This document shows positions 7,901-15,170 of a DNA stretch of 37,232 nt, one piece after another (the stretch's first letter is position 1; the number at the start of each line of letters is the position of its first letter). A program made the translations under genes and the position numbers. This stretch comes from Halocatena pleomorpha. GTDB lineage: Archaea; Halobacteriota; Halobacteria; Halobacteriales; Haloarculaceae. The DNA lies in contig NZ_RRCH01000039.1 in assembly GCF_003862495.1 (NCBI RefSeq), forward strand, positions 1 through 37,232. The letters are read 5' to 3'. The notes under the pieces are model-generated. The model was not told where the DNA came from, ran no database searches, and was given only the letters and a program-made list of their open reading frames with translations.

Positions 7901-9073
7901 CTATTCGAACGCCGCAACGCCGGTCAGATCCTGCCCGAGGATGAGTGAGTGGATGTCGTGGGTTCCCTCGTAGGTGTAAACAGTTTCCATGTTCGTGAGA
8001 TGGCGCATGGGTGAGTAATCAGCGGTAATGCCGTTGCCCCCGAGGATTTCCCGAGCGATTCGGGACTGATTCCGGGCTACACGGACGTTGTTGCGTTTCG
8101 CCATCGACACCTGTTGTGGCCGGAGTTCACCGCGCTCTTTGAGATCGGCCAGTCGGTGAGCGAGCAGTTGAGCGAGCGTGATCTGGGTTGCCATCTCCGC
8201 AAGCTTCTCCTGTTGGAGTTGGAACCGCGCGATCGGTCCCCCGAACTGGTCTCGATCGAGTGCGTACTGCCGGGCGGTTTCGAAACAGTCCCGCGCCGCG
8301 CCAACCGTGCCCCACGCGATACCGTAGCGTGCTTGTGTCAGACACGAAAGCGGTCCTTTCATCCCCGCAACGCCCGGCAGAACGCTTTCTTCAGGCACAT
8401 GCACGTCGTTTAGTCCGATCTCACCAGTGATAGACGCCCGCAGCGAGAGCTTCTCTTTGATTTCGTTGGTGGTGACGCCCGCACGATCAGTTTCGACCAG
8501 AAAGCCTCGAATGGAGCCGTCGCTGTCTTCATCTCCACCAGTCACGCGTGCCCAGACGAGCGCGATGTCAGCGATCGGCGCGTTGGTGATCCACGTTTTC
8601 GAGCCGTTCAGAACGTACCCATCGTCCACACGCTCGGCTGTGGTTTCCATCCCCGAGGGATTCGAACCGTGCTGTGGTTCTGTCAGCCCGAAACAGCCGA
8701 CCGCCTCGCCCGCGCCGAGTGGCTCCAGCCATTCGTCTTTCTGGGCTTCAGAGCCGTAGGCGTGGATCGGATACATCACGAGCGCGCCTTGAACGCTGGC
8801 CATCGACCGCAGCCCCGAATCACAGGCTTCGAGTTCGGCCATCAACAGCCCGTAAGCTGTCTCGCTCACGCCCGGCAGTCCGTACCCCTCAAGATTGGGC
8901 GCGTAAAATCCCAGATCGCCCATCTCCGGGATGAGTTCGGTCGGAAACGTCCCCTCGATCCAATACTCGCCAATCTCAGATTCGAGTTTGTCAGCAATGA
9001 ATTCCTGCGCAGTGTCCCGAATCAGTCGCTCCTCAGCCGAGAGATCTGCCTGTAAATCTACGTAATCGAGCAT
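7901..9073 (-). CDS. Acyl-CoA dehydrogenase, glutaryl-CoA dehydrogenase-like
   Basis: A 390-residue flavoenzyme of the acyl-CoA dehydrogenase superfamily, which oxidises an acyl-CoA to its enoyl-CoA with FAD. The domain order is N-terminal helices (about 1-125), a central beta domain with CFGLTEPQHGSNPSG and GSKTWITNAPIADIALVWA, and C-terminal helices ending YTYEGTHDIHSLILGQDLTG. The Glu in YEGTH (about residue 369) is at the catalytic base position of glutaryl-CoA dehydrogenases, and the GTHDIH-LILG ending is most typical of that subgroup. The exact substrate is uncertain: many haloarchaeal members are only known as acyl-CoA dehydrogenases. No electron-transfer flavoprotein or CoA ligase gene is nearby, so the pathway is not shown by context. 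Confidence 0.92.
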   Translation of the reverse strand: MLDYVDLQADLSAEERLIRDTAQEFIADKLESEIGEYWIEGTFPTELIPEMGDLGFYAPNLEGYGLPGVSETAYGLLMAELEACDSGLRSMASVQGALVMYPIHAYGSEAQKDEWLEPLGAGEAVGCFGLTEPQHGSNPSGMETTAERVDDGYVLNGSKTWITNAPIADIALVWARVTGGDEDSDGSIRGFLVETDRAGVTTNEIKEKLSLRASITGEIGLNDVHVPEESVLPGVAGMKGPLSCLTQARYGIAWGTVGAARDCFETARQYALDRDQFGGPIARFQLQQEKLAEMATQITLAQLLAHRLADLKERGELRPQQVSMAKRNNVRVARNQSRIAREILGGNGITADYSPMRHLTNMETVYTYEGTHDIHSLILGQDLTGVAAFE

Positions 9074-9131
9074 GGAGGTTCTCCGGGACCACTCGGTAAA
9101 AACACTCGCCCATTCGGCCTGGAGTCAGCAC

Positions 9132-9830
9132 TCACGCCGGTGCGTGGTGGACCTGCGCGGCGTAGTCAGTGAAGTTGTTGAATAGCTGCTTCGCTTCACA
9201 GGCTGCGGCGTACCGCTCGTCGGTGATGTCTGCGAGCACCGATTCGATGCGGTCCGCACCGAGGAACTCCTTGCGCTGCGTGACGGCCGCAGCGGTTTCC
9301 ATGTCGTATTCGGGGTGGAACTGCACCCCGAACGCGTGGCCGACACGGAAGCCGTGAACGCCGTATTCGTTTTCAGCGATCCGTGCCGCGCCATCGGGAA
9401 GCTCGATTACGCGGTCTCCGTGCGTGGTAAAGACAGTGAACTGGTCACCGATCCCTGCGAACAGCGGAGAGCCCTCGTGTGAAACCTCCCGATAACCGAT
9501 CTCGAATTCATCCATCTCCGCGACGGTCCCGCCCAGCGCGGTCGCCAACAGTTGGTGTCCGAAACAGACGCCCAAAATCGGCAGCCCTCGCTCATGTGCA
9601 CCCTGTACCCACTCGCGGGTGTCATCAATCCACTGTTCGTCCCAGTACGCCGACGCGGCTGATCCTGTGACGATCACCCCATCGAAGTCGAACGAATCCG
9701 GGAGCTGTCCGCGAGAAACGAGAAACTCCGTGAGATCGGCGTCCACCTCCCGCCGGAAATTCCGGTTGGTCGAAGGGATGGCTGCATCCGTCGTGGACGC
9801 GTTTAACAACGCAAAACGCAACTGTGCCAT
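9132..9830 (-). CDS. Class I glutamine amidotransferase-like protein
   Basis: A 232-residue stand-alone protein of the GMP-synthase glutaminase type. The nucleophile elbow GVCFGHQLLA carries the catalytic Cys and the QFHPEYD motif carries the His-Glu pair. GVIVTGSAASAYWDEQWID before it matches the family pattern. Such proteins hydrolyse glutamine or gamma-glutamyl bonds, and stand-alone copies in haloarchaea are usually of unknown substrate. The ATG at 9830 (MAQLRFALLN) is preferred over the one at 9836, since it fits the family N-terminus. The C-terminal about 45 residues continue past the domain. The gene is divergent from dph6 and faces the acyl-CoA dehydrogenase gene in the same direction, 58 bases apart. 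Confidence 0.88.
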   Translation of the reverse strand: MAQLRFALLNASTTDAAIPSTNRNFRREVDADLTEFLVSRGQLPDSFDFDGVIVTGSAASAYWDEQWIDDTREWVQGAHERGLPILGVCFGHQLLATALGGTVAEMDEFEIGYREVSHEGSPLFAGIGDQFTVFTTHGDRVIELPDGAARIAENEYGVHGFRVGHAFGVQFHPEYDMETAAAVTQRKEFLGADRIESVLADITDERYAAACEAKQLFNNFTDYAAQVHHAPA

Positions 9831-9984
9831 TTGCACATTCTACCGGTCCCAGCCGTTTTGAAATTTCGGAACCATCCCGTTGTCAGACAGCTTTCTCAGT
9901 ACGGTGACCCAGCCACTACGTCCTTGCGGGACCGTTCGGACGACGATCGCAGTTCGTTTCCCCATCCACGGCGTACCCCATCCA

Positions 9985-10707
9985 ATGACCGAAACGCCGT
10001 GGGTGAGCCTCTTTTCGGGCGGCAAGGACTCCTCGTGGGCGCTCTACCGAGCGCTTGCGGCGGGCCATCCGGTCGAGCGGCTCGTCACCGTGCATCCGGA
10101 AGGCGATTCGTACATGTATCACGTTCCGGCGACGGAGCTAGCGGCGCTCGCTGCCGAAAGCATCGGGATCCCACTGTTGAACGTCCGTCCCGAGGCGTTC
10201 GACACCGACGCCACGACTAACGCGAGCGAACAGGGCGACCGAGAGATCGAACCGCTCGAACAGGCACTCCAGTCATTCGCGGCGGACCACGGGCTTGGAG
10301 GGATCGCGGCCGGCGCGGTCGAGAGCGAGTATCAGAATTCCCGCGTCGCGGCGATGTGCGACCGTCTCGGAGCGGAACTGTTCGCGCCGCTGTGGCACGA
10401 AAACCCCACGGCGCTCGCCCATTCAATGCTCGACGCTGGCTTCGAAATCACGATCGTGCAGGTCGCCGCTGCTGGACTGGACGAGTCGTGGCTCGGACGG
10501 ACGCTCGACGAACAGGCGCTCCGGGACCTCCGTGATCTTAACGACCGGTACGGCGTGCACGTACTCGGAGAGGGCGGCGAATTCGAAACCATCGTCACTG
10601 ACGGGCCACACATGGCGTCTCCGATCGAACTCGAATACGACACCGAATGGGACGGCCAGCGTGGTCGGCTGCTCGTCACCGACGCACGACTCGGCGGGAC
10701 TCGCTGA
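9985..10707 (+). CDS. dph6: Diphthine--ammonia ligase (Dph6)
   Basis: The last enzyme of diphthamide synthesis, amidating diphthine on the conserved histidine of elongation factor 2 with ATP and ammonia. The 240-residue protein starts MTETPWVSLFSGGKDSSWAL, with the PP-loop SGGKDS near residue 10 that binds ATP. ESEYQNSRV and LWHENP in the middle and the late GEGGEFETIVTDGP motif are characteristic of the Dph6/ATPBD4 family. The frame is open further upstream, but homology starts at the ATG at 9985, so that start is used. The dph2 gene lies 13 kb away on the opposite strand, so the pathway genes are not one operon. Confidence 0.93.
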   Translation: MTETPWVSLFSGGKDSSWALYRALAAGHPVERLVTVHPEGDSYMYHVPATELAALAAESIGIPLLNVRPEAFDTDATTNASEQGDREIEPLEQALQSFAADHGLGGIAAGAVESEYQNSRVAAMCDRLGAELFAPLWHENPTALAHSMLDAGFEITIVQVAAAGLDESWLGRTLDEQALRDLRDLNDRYGVHVLGEGGEFETIVTDGPHMASPIELEYDTEWDGQRGRLLVTDARLGGTR

Positions 10708-10711
10708 AACC

Positions 10712-11668
10712 TCACGACACCCGTGAGTACGGTCCAATGAGCGCGTCCGACAGCACGGCGTCGTCGATGGTGACGTGTTCGTCGACGACTGTGTCCGTGA
10801 GTTCCGCGTTCGATAGCTCCGAATGCGGGAACACAACGGTGTTCGAGAGTGTGACATCCGTCAGCTCGGTATCAGCCATGATCTGGACGTTCTCCCCGAT
10901 CTCGCAGTTCGTGATGTCGGCGGTTTCGTGAACGAGTGACGCCCCATCGAGTGCCCAGCCGAGCGCTTCGAGGTAGCTTTTGGGCGTGCCGATGTCGAAC
11001 CACGCTTCGTCGAAGCTGTATGCGTACACGTCTTCGCGGGCTTGGAGCCACTCGATGAACCATCCCGGTTCGTCGGGATTGTTGTCCCCCGAAAGATACT
11101 CCTCGAACCGAATCGACTCCGCAGGGAACGCATAGCAAGCAATCGAGACAAGGGTGCTTTTTGGATTGTCGGGCTTTTCTTGTACATCTACCACCTGTTC
11201 GCCGTCGAGTGCGAGCAGCCCGTACGATTTCGCTTTTTCACGGGACCCAACGTCGTACGCCGCGAGCGTCGGGGCTTGGCGCTCCTCGAAGTAATCGATG
11301 AACGCCGACATCTCGAATCCCATGAGATTGTCCCCAGCAACGACGAGCAACCGGTCATCGATCCCTTCGCGCTCGACGAGTTGGGCCAGCGCGCCCATGA
11401 CGCCGAACTTCTCGCTCTCTTCGGTCGTATCCTCGATCGAGAGCGTCGTTTTCTCGTATTCCTCGTCCGCAATATGCGATTTGAACTCCGCAGCGAAGTT
11501 TTCGTTCGTACTCAAATACACGTTCTCGATGCGGTCATCCCCCTCAAGCTCCGTGAGAATCCGGTCGATAACAGTCGTTTCACCGACTGGAAGGAGCATC
11601 TTGGGGCGGTGACGGGTGATCGGCCATAATCGAGTAGCGTAACCACCAGCCAGGACGACTGCGTGCAT
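10712..11668 (-). CDS. Sugar nucleotidyltransferase (glucose-1-phosphate thymidylyltransferase-like)
   Basis: An NDP-sugar pyrophosphorylase of about 318 residues that couples a sugar-1-phosphate to a nucleotide. The N-terminal signature VVLAGGYATRLWPITRHRPK (nucleotide-binding loop) and LLPVGETTVID are clear. VVAGDNLMGFEMSAFID holds the metal-binding Asp region and EKPDNPKS the sugar-contact loop. Residues after about 240 contain hexapeptide-like repeats (DITNCEIGENVQIMAD and the following strands), a short left-handed beta-helix. The ATG at 11668 (MHAVVLAGG) fits the family start better than the one 12 bases earlier. Products usually feed surface polysaccharide or glycoprotein glycans. The exact sugar and nucleotide cannot be told, and no glycosyltransferase is nearby. 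Confidence 0.9.
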   Translation of the reverse strand: MHAVVLAGGYATRLWPITRHRPKMLLPVGETTVIDRILTELEGDDRIENVYLSTNENFAAEFKSHIADEEYEKTTLSIEDTTEESEKFGVMGALAQLVEREGIDDRLLVVAGDNLMGFEMSAFIDYFEERQAPTLAAYDVGSREKAKSYGLLALDGEQVVDVQEKPDNPKSTLVSIACYAFPAESIRFEEYLSGDNNPDEPGWFIEWLQAREDVYAYSFDEAWFDIGTPKSYLEALGWALDGASLVHETADITNCEIGENVQIMADTELTDVTLSNTVVFPHSELSNAELTDTVVDEHVTIDDAVLSDALIGPYSRVS

Positions 11669-11754
11669 AGTCGCTGCCACTCAGCGTGGATGTATAGCCA
11701 TTGCGACTCAGAACCCTCCGATAATCGTTTGTGGCATGAGTGGGTACGAGACGT

Positions 11755-12045
11755 ATGCAGGGTGAGCGCGAAACGACGCGCCAGCAGATCGCAGCCCGCA
11801 TTCGAAACGACCCGTCTCCGCCCGGTGTGCTTGCGAGCGAGTTCGCTATTCCGTGCAGTGTGGTGCTCTCGCACGTCGAACATCTCGCTCAATCTCTTCG
11901 CTCCACCGACGAACAGTTGCTCGCCGCACCGCCTGAATGTCGGGAGTGTGGCTTCTCGGAGTTCGACGACATCATCAACCGACCGTCGCGCTGTCCGAAC
12001 TGCAAGAGCGAAAACGTCGACGAACCCGTGTTCACGATCGACTGA
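11755..12045 (+). CDS. Small HTH/zinc-ribbon transcriptional regulator (COG3357-like)
   Basis: A 96-residue protein. Residues 1 to about 55 form a helix-turn-helix-like region (RQQIAARI, then GVLASEFAIPCSVVLSHVEHLAQSL). Residues 60-90 form a zinc ribbon with Cys62-x2-Cys65 and Cys80-x2-Cys83. This HTH plus zinc-ribbon combination matches the archaeal group of predicted transcription regulators known as COG3357. The start at 11755 (MQGERET) fits better than the one 15 bases earlier. It is the first gene upstream of the siderophore operon on the same strand, 234 bases before it, but it is not a DtxR-type iron sensor, so direct control of that operon is only a possibility. A T-rich stretch GACGTTTTTCG near 12100 may end its transcript. 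Confidence 0.82.
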   Translation: MQGERETTRQQIAARIRNDPSPPGVLASEFAIPCSVVLSHVEHLAQSLRSTDEQLLAAPPECRECGFSEFDDIINRPSRCPNCKSENVDEPVFTID

Positions 12046-12154
12046 GGATCCCAGCGCGGGTGCCTCGCTGACGAATAACGCTCCAACTGCCGAAACGACG
12101 TTTTTCGACGGTCACACCAGTTGCGTTTCAGAGAGGCGGCTGCCGCTTCTCTTA

Positions 12155-12170
12155 TTTAGGATGGCCTAAA
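12155..12170. promoter_or_regulatory. Iron-box-like operator 1
   Basis: Perfect inverted repeat TTTAGG-ATGG-CCTAAA. It resembles the DtxR/IdeR consensus core (TTAGG-N4-CCTAA), which binds Fe(II)-loaded DtxR-family repressors. It lies just upstream of the likely TATA box of the siderophore operon, near the position where TFB would bind. Confidence 0.75.
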
Positions 12171-12178
12171 AATCGGTG

Positions 12179-12187
12179 GCTTTATGT
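12179..12187 (+). promoter_or_regulatory. TATA-like box of the siderophore operon
   Basis: GCTTTATGTG sits between the two iron-box palindromes. A start 25-28 bases downstream would fall around 12210, next to the ATG at 12213 and before the dat ATG at 12280. Another A/T-rich element (CTTATTTAGG at 12151) overlaps operator 1 and is the alternative. Confidence 0.45.
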
Positions 12188-12189
12188 GT

Positions 12190-12205
12190 TTTAGGTTCGC
12201 CTAAA
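12190..12205. promoter_or_regulatory. Iron-box-like operator 2
   Basis: Perfect inverted repeat TTTAGG-TTCG-CCTAAA with exactly the same arms as operator 1 and a different spacer. The centres are 35 bp apart. It lies between the TATA-like box and the presumed transcription start, where a bound repressor would block RNA polymerase recruitment. Confidence 0.75.
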
Positions 12206-12212
12206 TCCATAC

Positions 12213-12293
12213 ATGCACGAACTGATATCTCCGATGTGGAGTACCGTCGACGGTTCCAAGGGTTTAGGGGGGTGTAGCGATGCCGGACGCTGA
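12213..12293 (+). CDS. Possible 26-residue leader ORF of the siderophore operon
   Basis: An ATG right at the predicted transcript start opens a 26-codon frame (MHELISPMWSTVDGSKGLGG, then six more residues) that stops with TGA at 12291-12293. It overlaps the dat start codon by 14 bases in another frame. If the transcript is leaderless, ribosomes would meet this frame first and terminate just past the dat ATG, which has its own GGGGGGTG ribosome-binding-like sequence. This could couple dat translation to the leader. There is no known homolog and the coding signal is too short to test by eye, so it may be chance. Confidence 0.25.
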   Translation: MHELISPMWSTVDGSKGLGGCSDAGR

Positions 12294-13668
12294 TGAGCTG
12301 TTGTCTCAACAGGCTGCCCGGGAATCGAACGCTCGGACGTACCCTCGTCACCTTCCGATCACCATCGAGACCGCCACGGGACTAGTCGTCGAGGACGTGG
12401 ATGGGAACAGTTATCTCGACTGTCTCGCCGGTGCCGGGAGCCTCGCGTTGGGACACAACCACCCGGTTGTGGTCGACGCGATCGATCAGGCGTTACAAAA
12501 CGAACGGCCCCATCACACGCTCGACCTCACGACGCCGCTCAAAGAACGGTTTGTCGATACGCTGTTCGAGAGCCTTCCCGATCGATTCGTCTCCTCAGCG
12601 AAGATCCAATTCTGTAGCCCGGCGGGAACTGACGCCGTGGAGGCGGCATTGAAGCTGGTGAAAACCGCGACCGGCAACCGTGACGTGCTGGCGTTTCAGG
12701 GTGGCTACCACGGGATGACCACCGGTGCGTTGAGCCTGATGGGCGACGTTGCTGTCAAATCCGACGTTTCCGGTTTGATGCCCGGTGTTCACCACCTGCC
12801 GTATCCCTACGACTACCGGAGTCCGTTCGGGTCGGCGGCCGGCCACGAGACCGCCAGCCGATACGTCGAGCACGTGTTAGACGATCCTAACGGCGGCATC
12901 GGGGAGCCGGCGGGGTTGATCACCGAACTTGTTCAGGGCGAGGGGGGCGTGATCCCCGCGCCCGACGCGTGGACACAGGAGATCCGACGGATCACCCGCG
13001 AGCGTGATATTCCCCTCATCGTAGACGAGATCCAAACCGGACTCGGACGGACAGGTGAGCTGTACGCGTTCGAGCACGCCGACATCACGCCCGATGTTGT
13101 GACGCTCTCGAAGGCGATCGGCGGAGGGCTTCCGCTGTCGGTGATCGTGTACGATGAGCGTCTCGATGTTTGGGAGCCGGGTGCTCATGCGGGGACGTTC
13201 CGGGGGCACCAGCTGGCGATGGCGGCGGGTCAGGCGACGATCGAATACGTGCTTGACAACGACTTAGACGAGCACGCGGCACAGATGGGTGCGCGCCTCG
13301 AATCCCGACTCGAACGCACCGACGAGCAGTTCGATGTGATCGGTGATGTTCGGGGCCGTGGGCTGATGCTCGGCGTCGAAATCGTCGATCCGGCAGCCGC
13401 CGGTGGCGAAACCGTCGACCCGGACGGGACTGATCCGAGCGAAACGCCGGACGAGCACGCCCCTCCGCATCCAGAGCATCCCGACCTCGCAAAACGGATT
13501 CAAGCGTCGTGTCTCGATCGCGGGTTGATCATCGAGCGGGGGGGTCGTGCGGGCGCGACGGTGCGATTCCTTCCGCCGTTGACCGTTTCGAAGGCACAGA
13601 TCGACGAGATCGCGGCGATCTTCCACGAAGCCGTGGTAGCCGAAGCAGCCACGGAGGGGCGTCGATGA
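12280..13668 (+). CDS. dat: 2,4-Diaminobutyrate aminotransferase (siderophore)
   Basis: First enzyme of the operon. This class III PLP aminotransferase converts aspartate semialdehyde plus glutamate into L-2,4-diaminobutyrate, the role of RhbA in rhizobactin synthesis. Visible are the N-terminal DVDGNSYLDCLAGAGSLALGHNHP, CSPAGTDAVEAALKL (cofactor phosphate region), AFQGGYHGMTTGALSLMG, VDEIQTGLGRTG with the cofactor-contacting Asp, and the Schiff-base Lys278 in TLSKAIGGGLP. The 462-residue length is normal. An acidic insertion near 385-405 (DPDGTDPSETPDEHAPP) looks like a halophilic loop. A strong GGGGGGTG lies about 5 bases before the ATG. Its stop overlaps the next start by 4 bases (ATGA). 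The ectoine enzyme EctB is a close relative, but the neighbours argue for siderophore use. Confidence 0.93.
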   Translation: MPDADELLSQQAARESNARTYPRHLPITIETATGLVVEDVDGNSYLDCLAGAGSLALGHNHPVVVDAIDQALQNERPHHTLDLTTPLKERFVDTLFESLPDRFVSSAKIQFCSPAGTDAVEAALKLVKTATGNRDVLAFQGGYHGMTTGALSLMGDVAVKSDVSGLMPGVHHLPYPYDYRSPFGSAAGHETASRYVEHVLDDPNGGIGEPAGLITELVQGEGGVIPAPDAWTQEIRRITRERDIPLIVDEIQTGLGRTGELYAFEHADITPDVVTLSKAIGGGLPLSVIVYDERLDVWEPGAHAGTFRGHQLAMAAGQATIEYVLDNDLDEHAAQMGARLESRLERTDEQFDVIGDVRGRGLMLGVEIVDPAAAGGETVDPDGTDPSETPDEHAPPHPEHPDLAKRIQASCLDRGLIIERGGRAGATVRFLPPLTVSKAQIDEIAAIFHEAVVAEAATEGRR

Positions 13669-15170
13669 GCCGTACTGACGCGCCCGAGCGGGAGCGTACT
13701 GCCGGTCTCTTCTTGGGATCGGACACCACACCCGCCTACCGAACTGCGATGGAACAGGCGTACCGGGCCGTGACCGACGTGTATCTCGAACGAGCGACGC
13801 CGTACACCGGCCGCTCACCCGAGCAACTCGCCGCGCAGTTCGAGGACCACGACGTACTTCCCGAGAACGGACAGGGAGTGACGGAGACGATCGAAACGGT
13901 TGCCCAGACGGTGGTCGCCAACTCCGTCGGAACGTCCGACCCCGCGTGTGTGGCACACCTCCAGTGTCCACCAATGATCCCGGCGTTGGCGGCAGAGGTG
14001 CTTATCTCTGCCACCAACCAGTCGTTGGATTCGTGGGATCAGGCACCGGCGGCGACGGAACTGGAAACTCGTCTGATCGAGGCGCTGGCGGGCGTGTTCG
14101 GCTACGGAGACGACGCTGACGGCGTGTTCACGTCCGGCGGCACCCAGTCGAATTTCATGGGGCTGTTGCTCGCGCGCAACTGGGTGCTCGATGAACGGTT
14201 CGACCACGACGCACAGGCGGACGGTCTCCCACCGGCTGCGGATTCGCTGCGAATCCTCTGTTCGGCGGACGCCCATTTCACGGCGCGCCAAGCCGCGGCA
14301 CAGCTCGGACTCGGTGAGCGCGCCATCGTTTCGATCCCCACCGACGAGCACCATCGCCTCTCGATCGACGCCCTCGATTCGACACTCGCGGAGTTGGCCG
14401 CCGATGACTGCGAGCCGTTCGCGTTGATCGGAACGGCTGGGACGACCGATTTCGGTAGCATCGATCCGTTGGCCAAACTCGGTGCTCACGCGCGCGAACA
14501 CGATCTGTGGTTCCACGTCGACGCGGCGTACGGCGGCGCACTCGCGCTCAGCGATCGTCACCGAGAGAAACTACGCGGCATCGAGATGGCCGATTCGATC
14601 GCCGTGGACTTTCACAAGCTGTTTTACCAGCCGCTCAGCTGTGGAGCGTTCCTCCTCGGGGACGGCACACACTACCAGTACATCGACCGCAACGCCGAGT
14701 ATCTCAACCCAGAATCCGATGACGCCGCGCATCTCGTCTCCAAGTCGGTTCAAACCTCCCGGCGGTTCGACGCGCTGAAACCGTACATCGCGTTTCGAAC
14801 GCTCGGCCGGGACGGCTTCGAGGAGCTGATCGATTACACCCTCGATCTCACAACCGCAGTCGCCCAACGGATCAAGGACGATCCCGCGTTCGAGCTGAAA
14901 CACGAACCGACGTTGAACGCCGTAGTGTTCCGGTATCGTCCGCCGACGAACGCAGAGACAGCGATCAACGACCGGATCCGAGATCGGTTACGCGCTGCGG
15001 GCACCGCCATGATCGCCAGAACGACCGTCGACGGCGAGCCGTGTCTCAAATTCACGCTGTTGAACCCACGGACGACGGTTGAGACCATCGAGGACGTCCT
15101 CACGGCGATCAAACGACACGGGTCGGCGCTTTCGACCGGTGAGCGAACGACACGGGGGGTGGAACAATGA
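13665..15170 (+). CDS. bdb: L-2,4-diaminobutyrate decarboxylase (siderophore)
   Basis: PLP-dependent group II decarboxylase that turns 2,4-diaminobutyrate into 1,3-diaminopropane, the diamine backbone of schizokinen-type siderophores (RhbB role). The 501-residue protein contains SDPACVAHLQCPPMIPALAAE (substrate region), GVFTSGGTQSNFMGLLLARN (cofactor phosphate binding), the His of CSADAHFTARQAA that stacks on PLP, LIGTAGTTDFGSIDPL, WFHVDAAYGG with the Asp, and Lys318 in VDFHKLFYQP as the Schiff-base residue. The start is the ATG at 13665, which overlaps the aminotransferase stop as ATGA; the frame is open upstream but that part has no homology. The related glutamate and DOPA decarboxylases share this fold, so the context decides the substrate. 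Confidence 0.93.
   Translation: MSRTDAPERERTAGLFLGSDTTPAYRTAMEQAYRAVTDVYLERATPYTGRSPEQLAAQFEDHDVLPENGQGVTETIETVAQTVVANSVGTSDPACVAHLQCPPMIPALAAEVLISATNQSLDSWDQAPAATELETRLIEALAGVFGYGDDADGVFTSGGTQSNFMGLLLARNWVLDERFDHDAQADGLPPAADSLRILCSADAHFTARQAAAQLGLGERAIVSIPTDEHHRLSIDALDSTLAELAADDCEPFALIGTAGTTDFGSIDPLAKLGAHAREHDLWFHVDAAYGGALALSDRHREKLRGIEMADSIAVDFHKLFYQPLSCGAFLLGDGTHYQYIDRNAEYLNPESDDAAHLVSKSVQTSRRFDALKPYIAFRTLGRDGFEELIDYTLDLTTAVAQRIKDDPAFELKHEPTLNAVVFRYRPPTNAETAINDRIRDRLRAAGTAMIARTTVDGEPCLKFTLLNPRTTVETIEDVLTAIKRHGSALSTGERTTRGVEQ

Noticed and set aside
13509-13664. Upstream extension of the diaminobutyrate decarboxylase frame
   Set aside because: It lies inside the aminotransferase gene and is Arg/Ser-rich; the ATG overlapping the stop codon at 13665 gives the family-type start.
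12280-13668. Reading the aminotransferase as EctB of ectoine synthesis
   Set aside because: The next gene is a diaminobutyrate decarboxylase, followed by NIS synthetases; no ectA or ectC is present.
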